Source of the DNA: an uncultured cyanobacterium
Lineage (GTDB): Bacteria; Cyanobacteriota; Vampirovibrionia; Gastranaerophilales; Gastranaerophilaceae
NCBI GenBank assembly: GCA_902495705.1
Contig: CABUXT010000022.1
Coordinates: forward strand, 1-38,679
Length of the DNA: 38,679 nucleotides
Direction: 5' to 3'
In this document: piece by piece, positions 8,442-16,950 of the stretch
How the letters are laid out: the number at the start of each line of letters is the position of its first letter
Numbering within the stretch: position 1 is the stretch's first letter
Position numbers and translations under genes: made by a program
The notes under the pieces: model-generated
Seen by the model: the letters and a program-made list of their open reading frames with translations, nothing else
What the model was told of the DNA's origin: nothing
Databases searched by the model: none

Positions 8442-10355
8442 TTACGCTATATTACGTTCTATTCCAGCAACTAAATCATCATAACTCATTGGTTTAATTA
8501 CTGTGCCGAATTCTGCAAATTCTTCCATTCCAGTTATGTCAAAATCCATTGCATAAGAAGATTTGTTTTCTTCTCCAAGTCTTGTCGAATGAGTTCCTCG
8601 AAATCGTTTATGATTTTGACAATAACTCCAAAAAGCATTCTCATCTATACGCTTTTTCTTGTCATTGTTGTAATACTTATTTATTGCTGTTATTATCACA
8701 TTCTTTTTAAATCGGATACGTTTTTCTTCTCTGCTTCCAATTTTTTCTGTAGCAATTTTGAAATGATTACCATTTTCTAAAATGCCCAAGTCAAATAAAG
8801 TTGAGATTTCAACAAGCACTCTATCTACGACATTTTTAATCCCTTCGTATTTTTGCACTTGTTTTTGAGCGAATTCTACTACTTTGTCTTGTAAAGATGA
8901 GACTTGAATATTTGCAATTTCTAACAACAAAATTGCTCCAGTATAAGCATAAGAAATATTACTGATAACTCGATTTTGTGTATCTTTAACATTTTCTTTT
9001 AGAAAATCAAAATTTTCCTCATAAAGCCTAATGACATCTTCCTTGGGAAATTTTAGAAATTCTGGTAAGATTAAGGACAATTCTTTCACTTTGTTGGTAT
9101 TCCCATTAGTTTCGTGATATTTGAATTTATCCGCCTTAAATACCTTTCCAAATATCTCAATAATATTCATTCGATTTACAACTTCTTTCAATTCAGGAAG
9201 TGATTCATTCGTTGAATAAGCTAAGGGGCTACAAATCATTGTATAAGCAACTTCTTTTCCATAGCCTTGCATTTTTGTACGAGCAATCGCATTATATGCA
9301 GATTTTGCTAATGATGTAAAATTGCTTGACGTTAGGGTTTCTCCTTTTACATCATCAATACAAACATTCAGCCCATTGTATTTAGAGCAAAAATACTCAT
9401 TGCTTTTTGCTGTTGAACCACCAGAGGTTAAAGCCTCTTTTGACAAACCAAAAATTGATAACCCAACAGTAACTAAGGTTGATTTTCCAGTTCCAGTTTC
9501 TCCATATAATATTAATGTTGGTGCTCCGTATCTTTTTGTAAATTCTTCAAAATAGATTGCCATAACCATGTGACCTAATGTTAAAAGTGGAAGAACTATA
9601 TTTTCACTCCAACATTCTAGGATATTTGTCATTAGTTCATTTGCTATTTGAGTTCCAGTTTTTACACTTTTGGCAAGTTTAGGTAAATAATGATTTGCTG
9701 TTACTAGTTTCAGATACTCTCGTGGTCCAACCTCTATAAACCCATCCTCATCCGCCCAAAGAATTTCTTTAGGAGTTACAAGAGCATTTTCATATAACAT
9801 GTTACCTTGAGGAGTAACTCCTGCATTCGTATATATTGTTGCAGTGGAAGAGATTTTTGGAGAAATGTATTCTTCTACAAAAGTTTTAAATTCTGCTTCT
9901 GTCATGCAAACAGAAAAACCTGTGTATCTGCTATTCAACATTGACTGAAATTGTTTAACATCTGATTTTGAATTGTTGGAGATTTCGACATTCTTTTCAA
10001 TTCGACCTTTATCATTTAGCAATGATACTATATAAAATCGGACTGGTTCTTGATTGGTTTTATCATTGTGCTTCAATGTGCATTCTTTCACATCCGTTAC
10101 AACAAAATTGGCCAACAATTTAATTTTTAGAGATTTCTTTGCTTTTGTTATAAGGAATGTGCGATTCCAAGATTGAAATAAGAACCTATTTGGGGTAGGT
10201 AAATTTACCTCTTCAGCCTTATAAGGAATTGTAATTGTTGATATAAACGGACAATTTTTTAATTCAAACTGCTTTTGCTCAAATAAATCAATGATTGACT
10301 TTTTACCCTTATCAAGAGGAGTACGCTCTGTTGTTTTTAAGCTGTTATTAGTCAT
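8442..10355 (-). CDS. SF3-like replicative helicase (phage/plasmid P-loop ATPase)
   Basis: A 637-aa protein that probably unwinds the element's origin during replication. Residues 1-250 form an N-terminal region of unknown fold. An ATPase core follows, with Walker A GETGTGKST (285-293) and Walker B NVCIDDV (330-336), then a motif-C-like segment (MICSPLAYSTNES) ending in an Asn, as in superfamily 3 and DUF927-type helicases. The C-terminal 150 residues may be a winged helix. The frame is open further upstream, but the ATG at 10355 follows AGAGAGG and overlaps the primase stop by 8 bases; the longer start would bury 53 codons in the primase gene. It works with the prim-pol encoded just upstream. 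Confidence 0.85.
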   Translation of the reverse strand: MTNNSLKTTERTPLDKGKKSIIDLFEQKQFELKNCPFISTITIPYKAEEVNLPTPNRFLFQSWNRTFLITKAKKSLKIKLLANFVVTDVKECTLKHNDKTNQEPVRFYIVSLLNDKGRIEKNVEISNNSKSDVKQFQSMLNSRYTGFSVCMTEAEFKTFVEEYISPKISSTATIYTNAGVTPQGNMLYENALVTPKEILWADEDGFIEVGPREYLKLVTANHYLPKLAKSVKTGTQIANELMTNILECWSENIVLPLLTLGHMVMAIYFEEFTKRYGAPTLILYGETGTGKSTLVTVGLSIFGLSKEALTSGGSTAKSNEYFCSKYNGLNVCIDDVKGETLTSSNFTSLAKSAYNAIARTKMQGYGKEVAYTMICSPLAYSTNESLPELKEVVNRMNIIEIFGKVFKADKFKYHETNGNTNKVKELSLILPEFLKFPKEDVIRLYEENFDFLKENVKDTQNRVISNISYAYTGAILLLEIANIQVSSLQDKVVEFAQKQVQKYEGIKNVVDRVLVEISTLFDLGILENGNHFKIATEKIGSREEKRIRFKKNVIITAINKYYNNDKKKRIDENAFWSYCQNHKRFRGTHSTRLGEENKSSYAMDFDITGMEEFAEFGTVIKPMSYDDLVAGIERNIA

Positions 10356-11223
10356 TTTTAACCTCTCTTTCTGCTGAAATACAATCTTTGCATATTTCTG
10401 AATACTCTGTCGAAATATACTTACAACTTTGTGGAAAGCCAAAGGAGCGTGCATTCTCAATTTTCTTTTGAGTTTCGGCAAAAGAATATGTCGGATAAGG
10501 TTCTGACAATTCATGAATCAACTCATCAGAGTTTTCAATATGAGCCAAAATATTTATCATCGTAAACCATTCAGGTTCACTCAAACAATCCGCATTTTTT
10601 TGACAATATTTTAAAAATGCACAGTTGTTGAACATTTTTTCAATGTCAATATTTGTGTATACATTACGTTTTGTTAAAGATGTTTTAGTTTGAGGCTTAA
10701 TTTGATTTGTAGAACATCCTTTGTTTATATAATCTAACCACTTTTGAGGTAGTTCTGCGATTATAAACTTTCCTTTTTCATCAATTCCATCAATGATTTC
10801 ATATTTTTTGCCATTTATGATTGACGGTGCAATCATGATATATCCTCGATATTTTACATCACAGAATTTACCAATTTTTCCTCTTGGGTTAGTAATCCCT
10901 TTAGAAGAGTAAATTAAGTGCCTGCCGTTACCACTTGCGGTTGATTGAGTTAAAGTTTTAGGTAATTTTGCACCGAATTCTTCTTCTAAGTTATGCAAAT
11001 CTTCCATTGCGGTAGAATTTTTATCATGATAATCAATGTCAATAACGACAATGTGTGATTTTTCACAAGCTACAGCAGCATTGTAGCCCATTTGGAGCAT
11101 TTCTCTTACATCTTGCCCACATAGAGCATCTTTAAATCCATTTTGAGTAGCAGGAATTTTGGTATTTCCTTTACAATGGAATACTGCAAAATCCTGCCAA
11201 TTTTCGAATAGATTATTATTCAT
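10348..11223 (-). CDS. Prim-pol (archaeo-eukaryotic primase/polymerase domain)
   Basis: A 291-aa bifunctional DNA primase/polymerase domain protein, expected to lay primers for replication of the excised element. The metal-binding DxD is D62/D64 in VVIDIDYHD. The conserved SGNGRHLIYS holds H102, and YIMIAPSIINGKKYEI is the third family motif. The C-terminal 100 residues are Cys-bearing and resemble the helical primase-C extension. The ATG follows AAGGAG. The gene overlaps the helicase gene, giving a two-gene primase-helicase module typical of satellites and integrative plasmids. Upstream lies a structured leader that may be an origin or a regulatory RNA. Confidence 0.88.
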   Translation of the reverse strand: MNNNLFENWQDFAVFHCKGNTKIPATQNGFKDALCGQDVREMLQMGYNAAVACEKSHIVVIDIDYHDKNSTAMEDLHNLEEEFGAKLPKTLTQSTASGNGRHLIYSSKGITNPRGKIGKFCDVKYRGYIMIAPSIINGKKYEIIDGIDEKGKFIIAELPQKWLDYINKGCSTNQIKPQTKTSLTKRNVYTNIDIEKMFNNCAFLKYCQKNADCLSEPEWFTMINILAHIENSDELIHELSEPYPTYSFAETQKKIENARSFGFPQSCKYISTEYSEICKDCISAEREVKND

Positions 11224-11256
11224 TTTTTTCTCCTTAAATTTTTAATTTTTTCCAAG

Positions 11257-11405
11257 CCTCGCAGAGGGTGGTGTAATCCACTCTCCACGAGGTAAATATT
11301 TTGTTTTTACGACAGATTGACCAAATAGGCTTGATAATTTTAGAATTTTTTATTAAAATTCAGTTGTAATATTTTTTATGGGCTTTGGTCAATCTGCTGA
11401 AGCCC
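11257..11405 (-). ncRNA. Structured leader/origin with mutually exclusive hairpins
   Basis: On the minus strand, ahead of the primase gene, GGGCTT (complement of 11400-11405) can pair with AAGCCC (complement of 11380-11385). The bases in and beside that loop, CAGATTGACCAAA (complement of 11384-11396), form a perfect 13-bp match with a downstream TTTGGTCAATCTG (complement of 11313-11325). The two pairings exclude each other. A third hairpin, CCTCG/CGAGG enclosing GAGTGG/CCACCCTC, lies at 11257-11292, just before the primase ribosome site. A tiny frame (MFYPK, stop) behind an AAGGAG site precedes the first hairpin and could be a leader peptide. It could be an attenuator, a copy-control RNA or a replication origin. 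Confidence 0.4.
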
Positions 11406-11472
11406 TTTTATTTTGGGTAGAACATACTTCGTATCTCCTTTCTATAACTTGCTTTTAAGGTATTATATATAC

Positions 11473-11925
11473 CTAAATTTTACTTGTACAACAGTTCCCA
11501 CTCAGTTTGTTCTCAATGTCTTTTCCACAACAAAGCAAACAGGTTGAACCCATTGGCATTTCTTTTGTTTTTGCCCAAATTTTGTCAATTTCTTCTGGAC
11601 AAGAATCATGATTGAACTCGCCAAAGTATAAGACGTAGGTTTCAAAGGCGGTAATATCTAGTCCTAATGTCATAAATACGTTTGCAATGCAAGTTAAAAC
11701 AGTATTGTCAGTTGTGTTTGCTGCATTTTTAAGACATTGACATGATTTTGATAAATAGTAAGCACTCCAATCAAGTACAGTAGGATTATCGTTTCTAAAT
11801 CCTATCATTGTACATGAGCTATTAAGTGCTTCTTTAGAACAGGCTTTTGAAAATTTTTCTGCTAATCTTACAGGACAGTCCAAAAGGTTTTGAAGATTGT
11901 TACTGTCATTCTTTAAATTGTCCAT
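11473..11925 (-). CDS. Unknown cysteine-rich protein
   Basis: I do not recognise this 150-aa protein. It is rich in cysteine (12 residues), with a dense cluster near the C-terminus (CLLCCGKD and NCCTSK) that could bind a metal. An internal CQC pair lies at about 62-64. There is no signal peptide or clear membrane segment, and the middle is helical. The ATG at 11925 has a good ribosome site (GAAAGGAGC), so it is very likely a real gene. It is separated from the primase gene by the structured leader and is probably an accessory gene of element 1. Confidence 0.55.
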   Translation of the reverse strand: MDNLKNDSNNLQNLLDCPVRLAEKFSKACSKEALNSSCTMIGFRNDNPTVLDWSAYYLSKSCQCLKNAANTTDNTVLTCIANVFMTLGLDITAFETYVLYFGEFNHDSCPEEIDKIWAKTKEMPMGSTCLLCCGKDIENKLSGNCCTSKI

Positions 11926-12157
11926 TCTATAGCTCCTTTCTTTTTCTTTATATTTTTAAAATACACCAATGCTATTTAAAAGTAAATATAGCAAGCGTTT
12001 TAGCCTAAATTTTTAATCAAAATGGCAACCCAAAAACTACCAACTTTTATTAATAAATACAAAAAGTCCTTTTTAGGAATTTTCTGCTTTATTCATAGAT
12101 ACAACTAAGTTTTAGAAAAAAGAGTTTATAAATTTGGCAACCTTTATAACGATTTTG

Positions 12158-12703
12158 TTACATTTTATGAATTCTATCTCGCATTACAAAATTAGTTGTA
12201 ACGGTGCATTGGTCATAACGCATCGTATTATTGATTAGGTTGTTTATTATCCTTTTAACAGCCATTATGTCATCTTCTTCAAATTTACCCATTGCAATAT
12301 AATGCTTAACAATTGAATTCTCGAGAACTGATTTTAATTTGCTAATAAAAGATTTAATGTTACTAGAAGTTGTTCGTATACTATTTGAACAATGGTTGTT
12401 CGTAAAATAAACATCACTATAATCTTCATTATCAAACCTTCCTTGACATAGTAGAAGTTGAAGCATATAAAAACGTTTATAACTCAATCTCTGTTTTACC
12501 CCACATAAAACAATGGTTCTTTCTTTTGGGGTTAATTTTTTTACTAACTCAATGTTCTCATCTATGTAATCATTACTTTTAAAGTTAATATTCTTTATGA
12601 GTAGGGTATATTTTTTCGATAAAACATTTTGACTTTCTGGTGCATAATCACTGAATGCTTTTTTTAAGAATTTACCATTGTTAGAATAATCTTTTAAATT
12701 CAT
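12158..12703 (-). CDS. Unknown basic helical protein
   Basis: A 181-aa protein of unknown function. It is rich in Lys, Asn and Ser and is predicted helical by eye. It has no signal peptide, membrane segment or catalytic motif that I can name. The middle part (LTPKERTIVLCGVKQRLSYK, then RFYMLQLLLCQGRF) could be a small DNA- or RNA-binding helical domain, but this is only an impression. The ATG has no convincing Shine-Dalgarno site. It stands alone, with a bidirectional terminator upstream (12841-12872) that isolates it from the zinc-ribbon genes. Confidence 0.45.
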   Translation of the reverse strand: MNLKDYSNNGKFLKKAFSDYAPESQNVLSKKYTLLIKNINFKSNDYIDENIELVKKLTPKERTIVLCGVKQRLSYKRFYMLQLLLCQGRFDNEDYSDVYFTNNHCSNSIRTTSSNIKSFISKLKSVLENSIVKHYIAMGKFEEDDIMAVKRIINNLINNTMRYDQCTVTTNFVMRDRIHKM

Positions 12704-12840
12704 AGATTAATTCTATCAAAAATGTCTTTAAAAATAAACATCGTTAAACGTTTTTGTTTTTATAATAATTTATATAAAATAATTCGAAAAAATAATGAGA
12801 GTTTAACGAGATAACCTCTCGTTATTTATAAAGGTCTAAT

Positions 12841-12872
12841 AAAAAAAAGAAGCTAATTAATAGCTTCTTTTT
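12841..12872. terminator. Bidirectional terminator
   Basis: AAAAGAAGCTA (12845-12855) and TAGCTTCTTTT (12861-12871) form an 11-bp stem with an ATTAA loop. There are A and T runs on both sides, so it can stop transcription from either strand. It sits directly after the stop codon of the zinc-ribbon gene at 12877. Confidence 0.8.
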
Positions 12873-12876
12873 CATA

Positions 12877-13950
12877 CTAGTCGTCTAGGTAATCAAAATA
12901 TTCTTTATTCCAATCTATGTCATTTTTCTCAAAGAATTTATTTATGGTATCAAGTTGTTTTGGGGTACATTTACTGTCATCTCCAATATTTGCATGCTCA
13001 AAGCATATTATTGGAACCCCCTTTAATACTAGACTCTTTGGCATTCCTGCATTTCCATATCGTTCTTGGATATCATCTAATCCAGTTTCTCCTCTATTAA
13101 ATGCTTCTTCTTCTTTTCTTAGCTGATTTTTAATTGACTGACCTTCTTTTTTAGAACAAGGTATTTCTTCAAGAGAAATCTTATCTCCTTTTTGCATATA
13201 AATCGGTCTAAATTTTTCATAGCAGCTAACGGATACTCCATATCTTTGAGCTTCTTCTTTATGTTTTTCTTTTTTATATTCATTAACCGCAGTTTGAATT
13301 ATTTCATTTTCATCCTTATTTCCCACGTTTTGTTCTTGAACTTCATTATCTTTCTTTTCCCAAACAGATACTGGTTTACAAACTGGATAAAACGAATCAT
13401 CTGTAGCCTGAGAGTAATCTCCGAAAAATCCCTTATCTGCAATCTGCATAAATTTAACTTGCGGAGAATTTAAACAATTTTTAAAACTGATTAAATCTTT
13501 TTCATCTTTAGAACAAAATGTCCTTTTTTCTCCCTCTAAAACTTTTGTTTTCATACAGTATGTCTCATCATCTTCCTCAACGGTTCTCCATAAATCTGAA
13601 AATGGATTTCCAAAAATGTGGACGGCTATCGCAATTATTATAATTGACAAAATTGGATGTTTGAAAAAGAAATTTACCGAAGACCAATCTACTAGACCTG
13701 TATTCTTTTCTTGTTCTTTATTTTTATTTTCTTTTATTGGTTCTTTGGATATCTGAACACTTTCTTTAGGCTCTTCATTCACCTCTTTCAAATTGGAATC
13801 ACAAAATGGACATCTATCAAGATTACTATCAATCATTTTAGCACAGAATGGACATTTTTTCTTTATCCAAGAGTGACAATGTTTACATTTTATTGCTGTT
13901 TCGAGGATTTCTTCGCCACAATAAGGACATCTTCTTTTTTTATCTTCCAT
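12877..13950 (-). CDS. Zinc-ribbon membrane protein with Cys-containing C-terminal domain
   Basis: A 357-aa protein of unknown role. It starts with two zinc ribbons: C8/C11/C22/C25 (CPYCGEE...CKHC) and C33/C36/C47/C50 (CPFC...CPFC). A charged linker and one transmembrane helix at about 98-114 follow. The remaining 240 residues are probably extracytoplasmic, with scattered Cys, and carry Glu/Lys-rich helices. Its ribosome site (GGGAG) lies inside the last codons of the preceding gene, whose stop is 4 bases upstream, so the two are translationally coupled. The first zinc ribbon is nearly identical to that of the neighbour, suggesting domain duplication or exchange. A role at the membrane in sensing is possible but not shown. 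Confidence 0.6.
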   Translation of the reverse strand: MEDKKRRCPYCGEEILETAIKCKHCHSWIKKKCPFCAKMIDSNLDRCPFCDSNLKEVNEEPKESVQISKEPIKENKNKEQEKNTGLVDWSSVNFFFKHPILSIIIIAIAVHIFGNPFSDLWRTVEEDDETYCMKTKVLEGEKRTFCSKDEKDLISFKNCLNSPQVKFMQIADKGFFGDYSQATDDSFYPVCKPVSVWEKKDNEVQEQNVGNKDENEIIQTAVNEYKKEKHKEEAQRYGVSVSCYEKFRPIYMQKGDKISLEEIPCSKKEGQSIKNQLRKEEEAFNRGETGLDDIQERYGNAGMPKSLVLKGVPIICFEHANIGDDSKCTPKQLDTINKFFEKNDIDWNKEYFDYLDD

Positions 13951-13953
13951 TTT

Positions 13954-14898
13954 TTATTCTCCCATACTCAATGATAATAGTATTATTGTAAGTACAATAA
14001 TTATTGCCACAATAATGTTACCTATAGTAGCCCATTTTTTCTGAACACGTTGAAATTCTTCTACACTTACCCAATTTTTATTTTTCCATGCCCATTCATT
14101 ACCTTTAAACCCACAAACAAACATCCAAATTACGTTGAAATATGGGATAAGAGCCCAAAATGTTAGCCAACTCCTATTTCCAATTCCCCATATCCAAGTT
14201 AACCAAAATGCTCCCCAGTTCCAACCTTGTATATCTTTAATATTTATTTGAGGGTTTATAGCATTTGCTTGACTATTAGTTGTATATTCTATTTTGGGGA
14301 AATTATTTGTTTCAATTTTATCTTTAATTATGTCCGCAAATAAATTATTCAAATAATTGATTATGTTTTCATCATATTCAACACCAGTACCCATTCTCAC
14401 TAAACCAACTATAGTATCATTGATTTTTAGCTGATGTCCAATATAAGCAGTTCCTATGCAATTGTCCTGTTCTGCAATTTCTAAGTGTTGAAGCCCTTGT
14501 AATTCACAACAACCTTCTATTTTTTTGACAAAATTGCAAGTTAAGCCAGTCCAAATGCTATCAGGTAATGCTTTAAAATAAATTCGTTTATTTGTGAGTA
14601 AAATCCTTGTTTTTAAATCATAGATTAAACTCTTTTTATAAAGAAGTAATAATGGTTTTTCTCCATCTTTATAAGTCATTCCGCTTTGTTTTATAATTTC
14701 ATCTGTTAGATTTTGTCCTGTTATTATGGAATCAGAATTATTTGTTGTTTGATTTATATAATTTGTTATTGTGCTTTCAATATTTGAAGGTGTCAGGTTT
14801 TCTGTTTTCACTAACATCTCTTTGCAATGTTTACATTTAATTGCTTCCGCTAAAATTTCTTCTCCGCAGTATGGGCATGTTTTAGTATTTTCTGACAT
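13954..14898 (-). CDS. Zinc-ribbon protein with PH-like and DUF2628-like membrane domains
   Basis: A 314-aa protein. The zinc ribbon is at 8-25 (CPYCGEE and CKHC). A soluble beta-rich domain at about 80-180 carries a PH-like pattern (RILLTNKRIYFKALPDS is typical of bacterial PH/GRAM domains). The Trp-rich membrane segment GWNWGAFWLTWIWGIGNRSW and following, with GNEWAWKNKNW, is characteristic of the DUF2628-type family. A last transmembrane helix is at about 290-310. The short PH-like domain may bind lipid or peptide. The start has only a weak ribosome site (AAAGGG). It is first in a pair with the other zinc-ribbon gene. Function is unknown. Confidence 0.65.
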   Translation of the reverse strand: MSENTKTCPYCGEEILAEAIKCKHCKEMLVKTENLTPSNIESTITNYINQTTNNSDSIITGQNLTDEIIKQSGMTYKDGEKPLLLLYKKSLIYDLKTRILLTNKRIYFKALPDSIWTGLTCNFVKKIEGCCELQGLQHLEIAEQDNCIGTAYIGHQLKINDTIVGLVRMGTGVEYDENIINYLNNLFADIIKDKIETNNFPKIEYTTNSQANAINPQINIKDIQGWNWGAFWLTWIWGIGNRSWLTFWALIPYFNVIWMFVCGFKGNEWAWKNKNWVSVEEFQRVQKKWATIGNIIVAIIIVLTIILLSLSMGE

Positions 14899-14927
14899 AT
14901 TTTCCCTTTCTTATTATCAATTTTTAT

Positions 14928-15194
14928 TTAGTGTTCATATAGTCCTTCATTGAATTTATTGAATTGTTCCATTGCATTATCAAATTCAGATTTGTTTTTT
15001 GCATACCATAATTGACAACGACCATTTGATTTAGAGATGGACGCACAGTAATGAGTTTTTGATTCAACACAAAAGCCGAACATATTTTTACTTGTGCAAG
15101 GACCAATTTCTTTTTCTGTTGTTACTCCCGCAGAATAGGCAATCTGCATTGCTCCAATTAGGACAACAGCAATCAGAGTTAAACATTTTCTCAT
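14928..15194 (-). CDS. Small secreted cysteine-containing protein
   Basis: An 88-aa exported protein. Residues 1-22 form a signal peptide (MRKCLTLIAVVLIGAMQIAYSA). The mature part has an even set of Cys residues (PCTSKNMFGFC, HYC, RC) that could form two disulphides. The frame is open for 52 codons upstream, but the ATG at 15194 is preceded by AAAGAGG and starts a clean signal peptide, so I use it. It sits upstream of the zinc-ribbon pair on the same strand and may belong to that transcription unit. No family recognised. Confidence 0.6.
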   Translation of the reverse strand: MRKCLTLIAVVLIGAMQIAYSAGVTTEKEIGPCTSKNMFGFCVESKTHYCASISKSNGRCQLWYAKNKSEFDNAMEQFNKFNEGLYEH

Positions 15195-15329
15195 ACAATT
15201 ACCTCTTTTTTTAATTTCTTCCATTTTATAGTTAATAAAACCTGTTATCATAAATATACAAATAATATTAGCCATTTTTGTAGAATGTATTCGACTGAAA
15301 AATTGTAGCATATATTCTAAAATTTGTAA

Positions 15330-15539
15330 ATGGGCATAAAAGCTGTACAAAATGAAATAGGTAGAAGGCTAAAACTTTTGAGAAAGGAAAAAGAATTTTC
15401 TCAAGAGTACGTTGCAAATGAAATTAAACTATCAAGAGATCATCTTTCAAATATTGAAAATGGCAAATACCCTTTAAACATCAAAACACTATACAAGTTA
15501 GCCGAGTTTTACGGTGTTGATTTAAAATATTTTTTCTAA
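15330..15539 (+). CDS. Minimal XRE-family repressor
   Basis: A 69-aa protein that is almost entirely one Cro/C1-type helix-turn-helix (IGRRLKLLRKEKEFSQEYVA, then RDHLSNIENGKYPLNI). It is divergent from the secreted-protein/zinc-ribbon unit and just upstream of the second recombinase gene. It is a likely local repressor of one or both, like the small repressors of ICEs and satellites. The ribosome site is weak. Confidence 0.8.
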   Translation: MGIKAVQNEIGRRLKLLRKEKEFSQEYVANEIKLSRDHLSNIENGKYPLNIKTLYKLAEFYGVDLKYFF

Positions 15540-15542
15540 TTG

Positions 15543-15710
15543 AATGATACAAAATTATATTGTGTATTATTCACTAATTTATCTCAATTTATTACTCCGA
15601 TTACATTTGAGGTCATTTGTAACTGACCTTTAATAATTGTATGTACAAGAAATGATACATAATTTATAATTTAAATATATTATGTATTATTGACTATGAC
15701 TACATTTGAG
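15543..15710 (+). repeat. Tandem copies of a dyad-plus-box module upstream of the second recombinase
   Basis: Copy A (15543-15611) and copy B (15651-15710) share the same order of parts: AATGATACA, then its near-inverse TGTATTATT, then TACATTTGAG. In copy B the dyad is AATGATACATAA / TTATGTATTATT. Between the copies lies another dyad, AGGTCA...TGACCT. This could be a duplicated operator/promoter or the core sites of the recombinase encoded 22 bases downstream. The repeat is seen directly; the role is inferred. Confidence 0.55.
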
Positions 15711-15731
15711 CCGTAGGAAGGAATAAAAACA

Positions 15732-16295
15732 ATGGAATTTGTTCAACCGATTAGAAATTTAAAACAGATTGAAATAATCAAAAAGTTATTAAAATCGCAG
15801 AATATGAGAGATTATTGCTTGTTTGTTCTTGGGATAAATTCAGGGCTGCGAATAAGTGATTTGTTGAAACTAAGAATTTTAGATATTGCAGAAAATGGGA
15901 AAATCAAAGATAGAATTCGTCTAAGGGAGAAGAAAACAAACAAGTTCAAAGATTTTCCACTGTCAACAAGTACAAAATCTGCATTGAAAGATTATCTCAA
16001 AACAAGAAACTACACAGAAGATGAGCCTTTATTCATATCTCGAAAGAATAAGGGCTTTTTATTGCGACAACAAGCATACAAAATTATAAATGATGTAGCA
16101 AAGTCTGTTGGAATAAAAGAACGAATTGGAACTCACACACTTAGAAAGACTTTTGGCTATCACGCATATAATAACGGCTATGATATTACCTTAATTCAAA
16201 AACTTTTCAACCATTCATCTACTGCTGTAACTCTAAGATACATAGGAATTACACAAGATGAAATGGACAACGTGTATTTGAGTTTGGATTTGTAG
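15732..16295 (+). CDS. Catalytic-domain-only tyrosine recombinase
   Basis: A 187-aa tyrosine recombinase that lacks both arm-binding and most of the core-binding domains. R40 in SGLRISD, H135 and R138 in HTLRK, H161 in NHSS and the nucleophile Y170 in RYIG are all present, so it may be active. Small enzymes of this type act as DNA invertases or resolvases or help other elements. The ATG has AGGAAGG 10 bases upstream. It follows duplicated palindromic modules that may be its own sites. It is not next to an att copy, so it is probably not the integrase of element 1. Confidence 0.85.
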   Translation: MEFVQPIRNLKQIEIIKKLLKSQNMRDYCLFVLGINSGLRISDLLKLRILDIAENGKIKDRIRLREKKTNKFKDFPLSTSTKSALKDYLKTRNYTEDEPLFISRKNKGFLLRQQAYKIINDVAKSVGIKERIGTHTLRKTFGYHAYNNGYDITLIQKLFNHSSTAVTLRYIGITQDEMDNVYLSLDL

Positions 16296-16529
16296 CTAGT
16301 CTATTTGGCCTAAATCTGCTTGTTTCTTTGCATTTGCTCTTTTGATTAAATCACTAATCGAAGTCAAATTGTTCTTTTCATCCTCTTGCACTGGGTGTTT
16401 TGCAAAAGACTTGAAATATGGTAATGTTTTAATCAATTCTTGTGCTTGATATTGGCTATTTGCACAAATTCTTACTTCGATATTTCCGTCTGCTACTGTC
16501 GGTACGATTGTTGCTTTATATGTTCTCAT
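16296..16529 (-). CDS. Small conserved-looking hypothetical protein
   Basis: A 77-aa protein starting MRTYKATIVPTVADGNIEVR. Proteins with this opening are, in my memory, frequent on plasmids and integrative elements, without assigned function. It has a beta-strand-rich start and a helical, charged end. A ribosome site (GGAGAC) precedes the ATG. It is convergent with the second recombinase gene: its stop codon begins one base after the recombinase stop. Confidence 0.6.
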   Translation of the reverse strand: MRTYKATIVPTVADGNIEVRICANSQYQAQELIKTLPYFKSFAKHPVQEDEKNNLTSISDLIKRANAKKQADLGQID

Positions 16530-16665
16530 GGTATGTCTCCTTACATTAAAAATTAAGAAGATTTTACTTTTTTAAATAAAGGGACTTGAAAAATTGCACC
16601 AAATTTGGTACAATGATATTATGATATAATTATATCAAGATAACAATATATTATAAGGTGATAAT

Positions 16666-16950
16666 ATGATTGAAAAAAAACATATAGGTTCAAATTTTGA
16701 CAGTTTTCTTGAAGAAGAAGATATTCTTCAAGAGTCAGAAGCTGTTGCTCTAAAACGGGTTATTGCTTATGCTTTAGAAGAAAAAATGAAAGCAGATAAT
16801 ATTTCAGTCAATCGTTTAGCAAGAGAACTTGAAACTTCAAGAACCGCTATTTGTCGTATTTTAGACCCCGAAAATACATCAATAACTTTAAATACAATCG
16901 AAAAAGTTGCTAAATATCTTGGCAAAAGAATTATCTTATCTTTTGCATAA
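16666..16950 (+). CDS. XRE-family antitoxin (HigA-like)
   Basis: A 94-aa DNA-binding protein with a helix-turn-helix at about 45-90 (SVNRLARELETSRTAICRIL). This is typical of HigA-like antitoxins that partner HigB/Gp49 toxins. The N-terminal 30 residues (acidic, EEEDILQESEAVALKR) would wrap the toxin. The ATG follows AAGGTGAT. It converges on the toxin gene and overlaps it tail to tail by 15 bases, unlike the usual co-directional operon. Its own promoter must therefore lie in 16530-16665, where a TATGATATAAT-like box is visible. Confidence 0.8.
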   Translation: MIEKKHIGSNFDSFLEEEDILQESEAVALKRVIAYALEEKMKADNISVNRLARELETSRTAICRILDPENTSITLNTIEKVAKYLGKRIILSFA

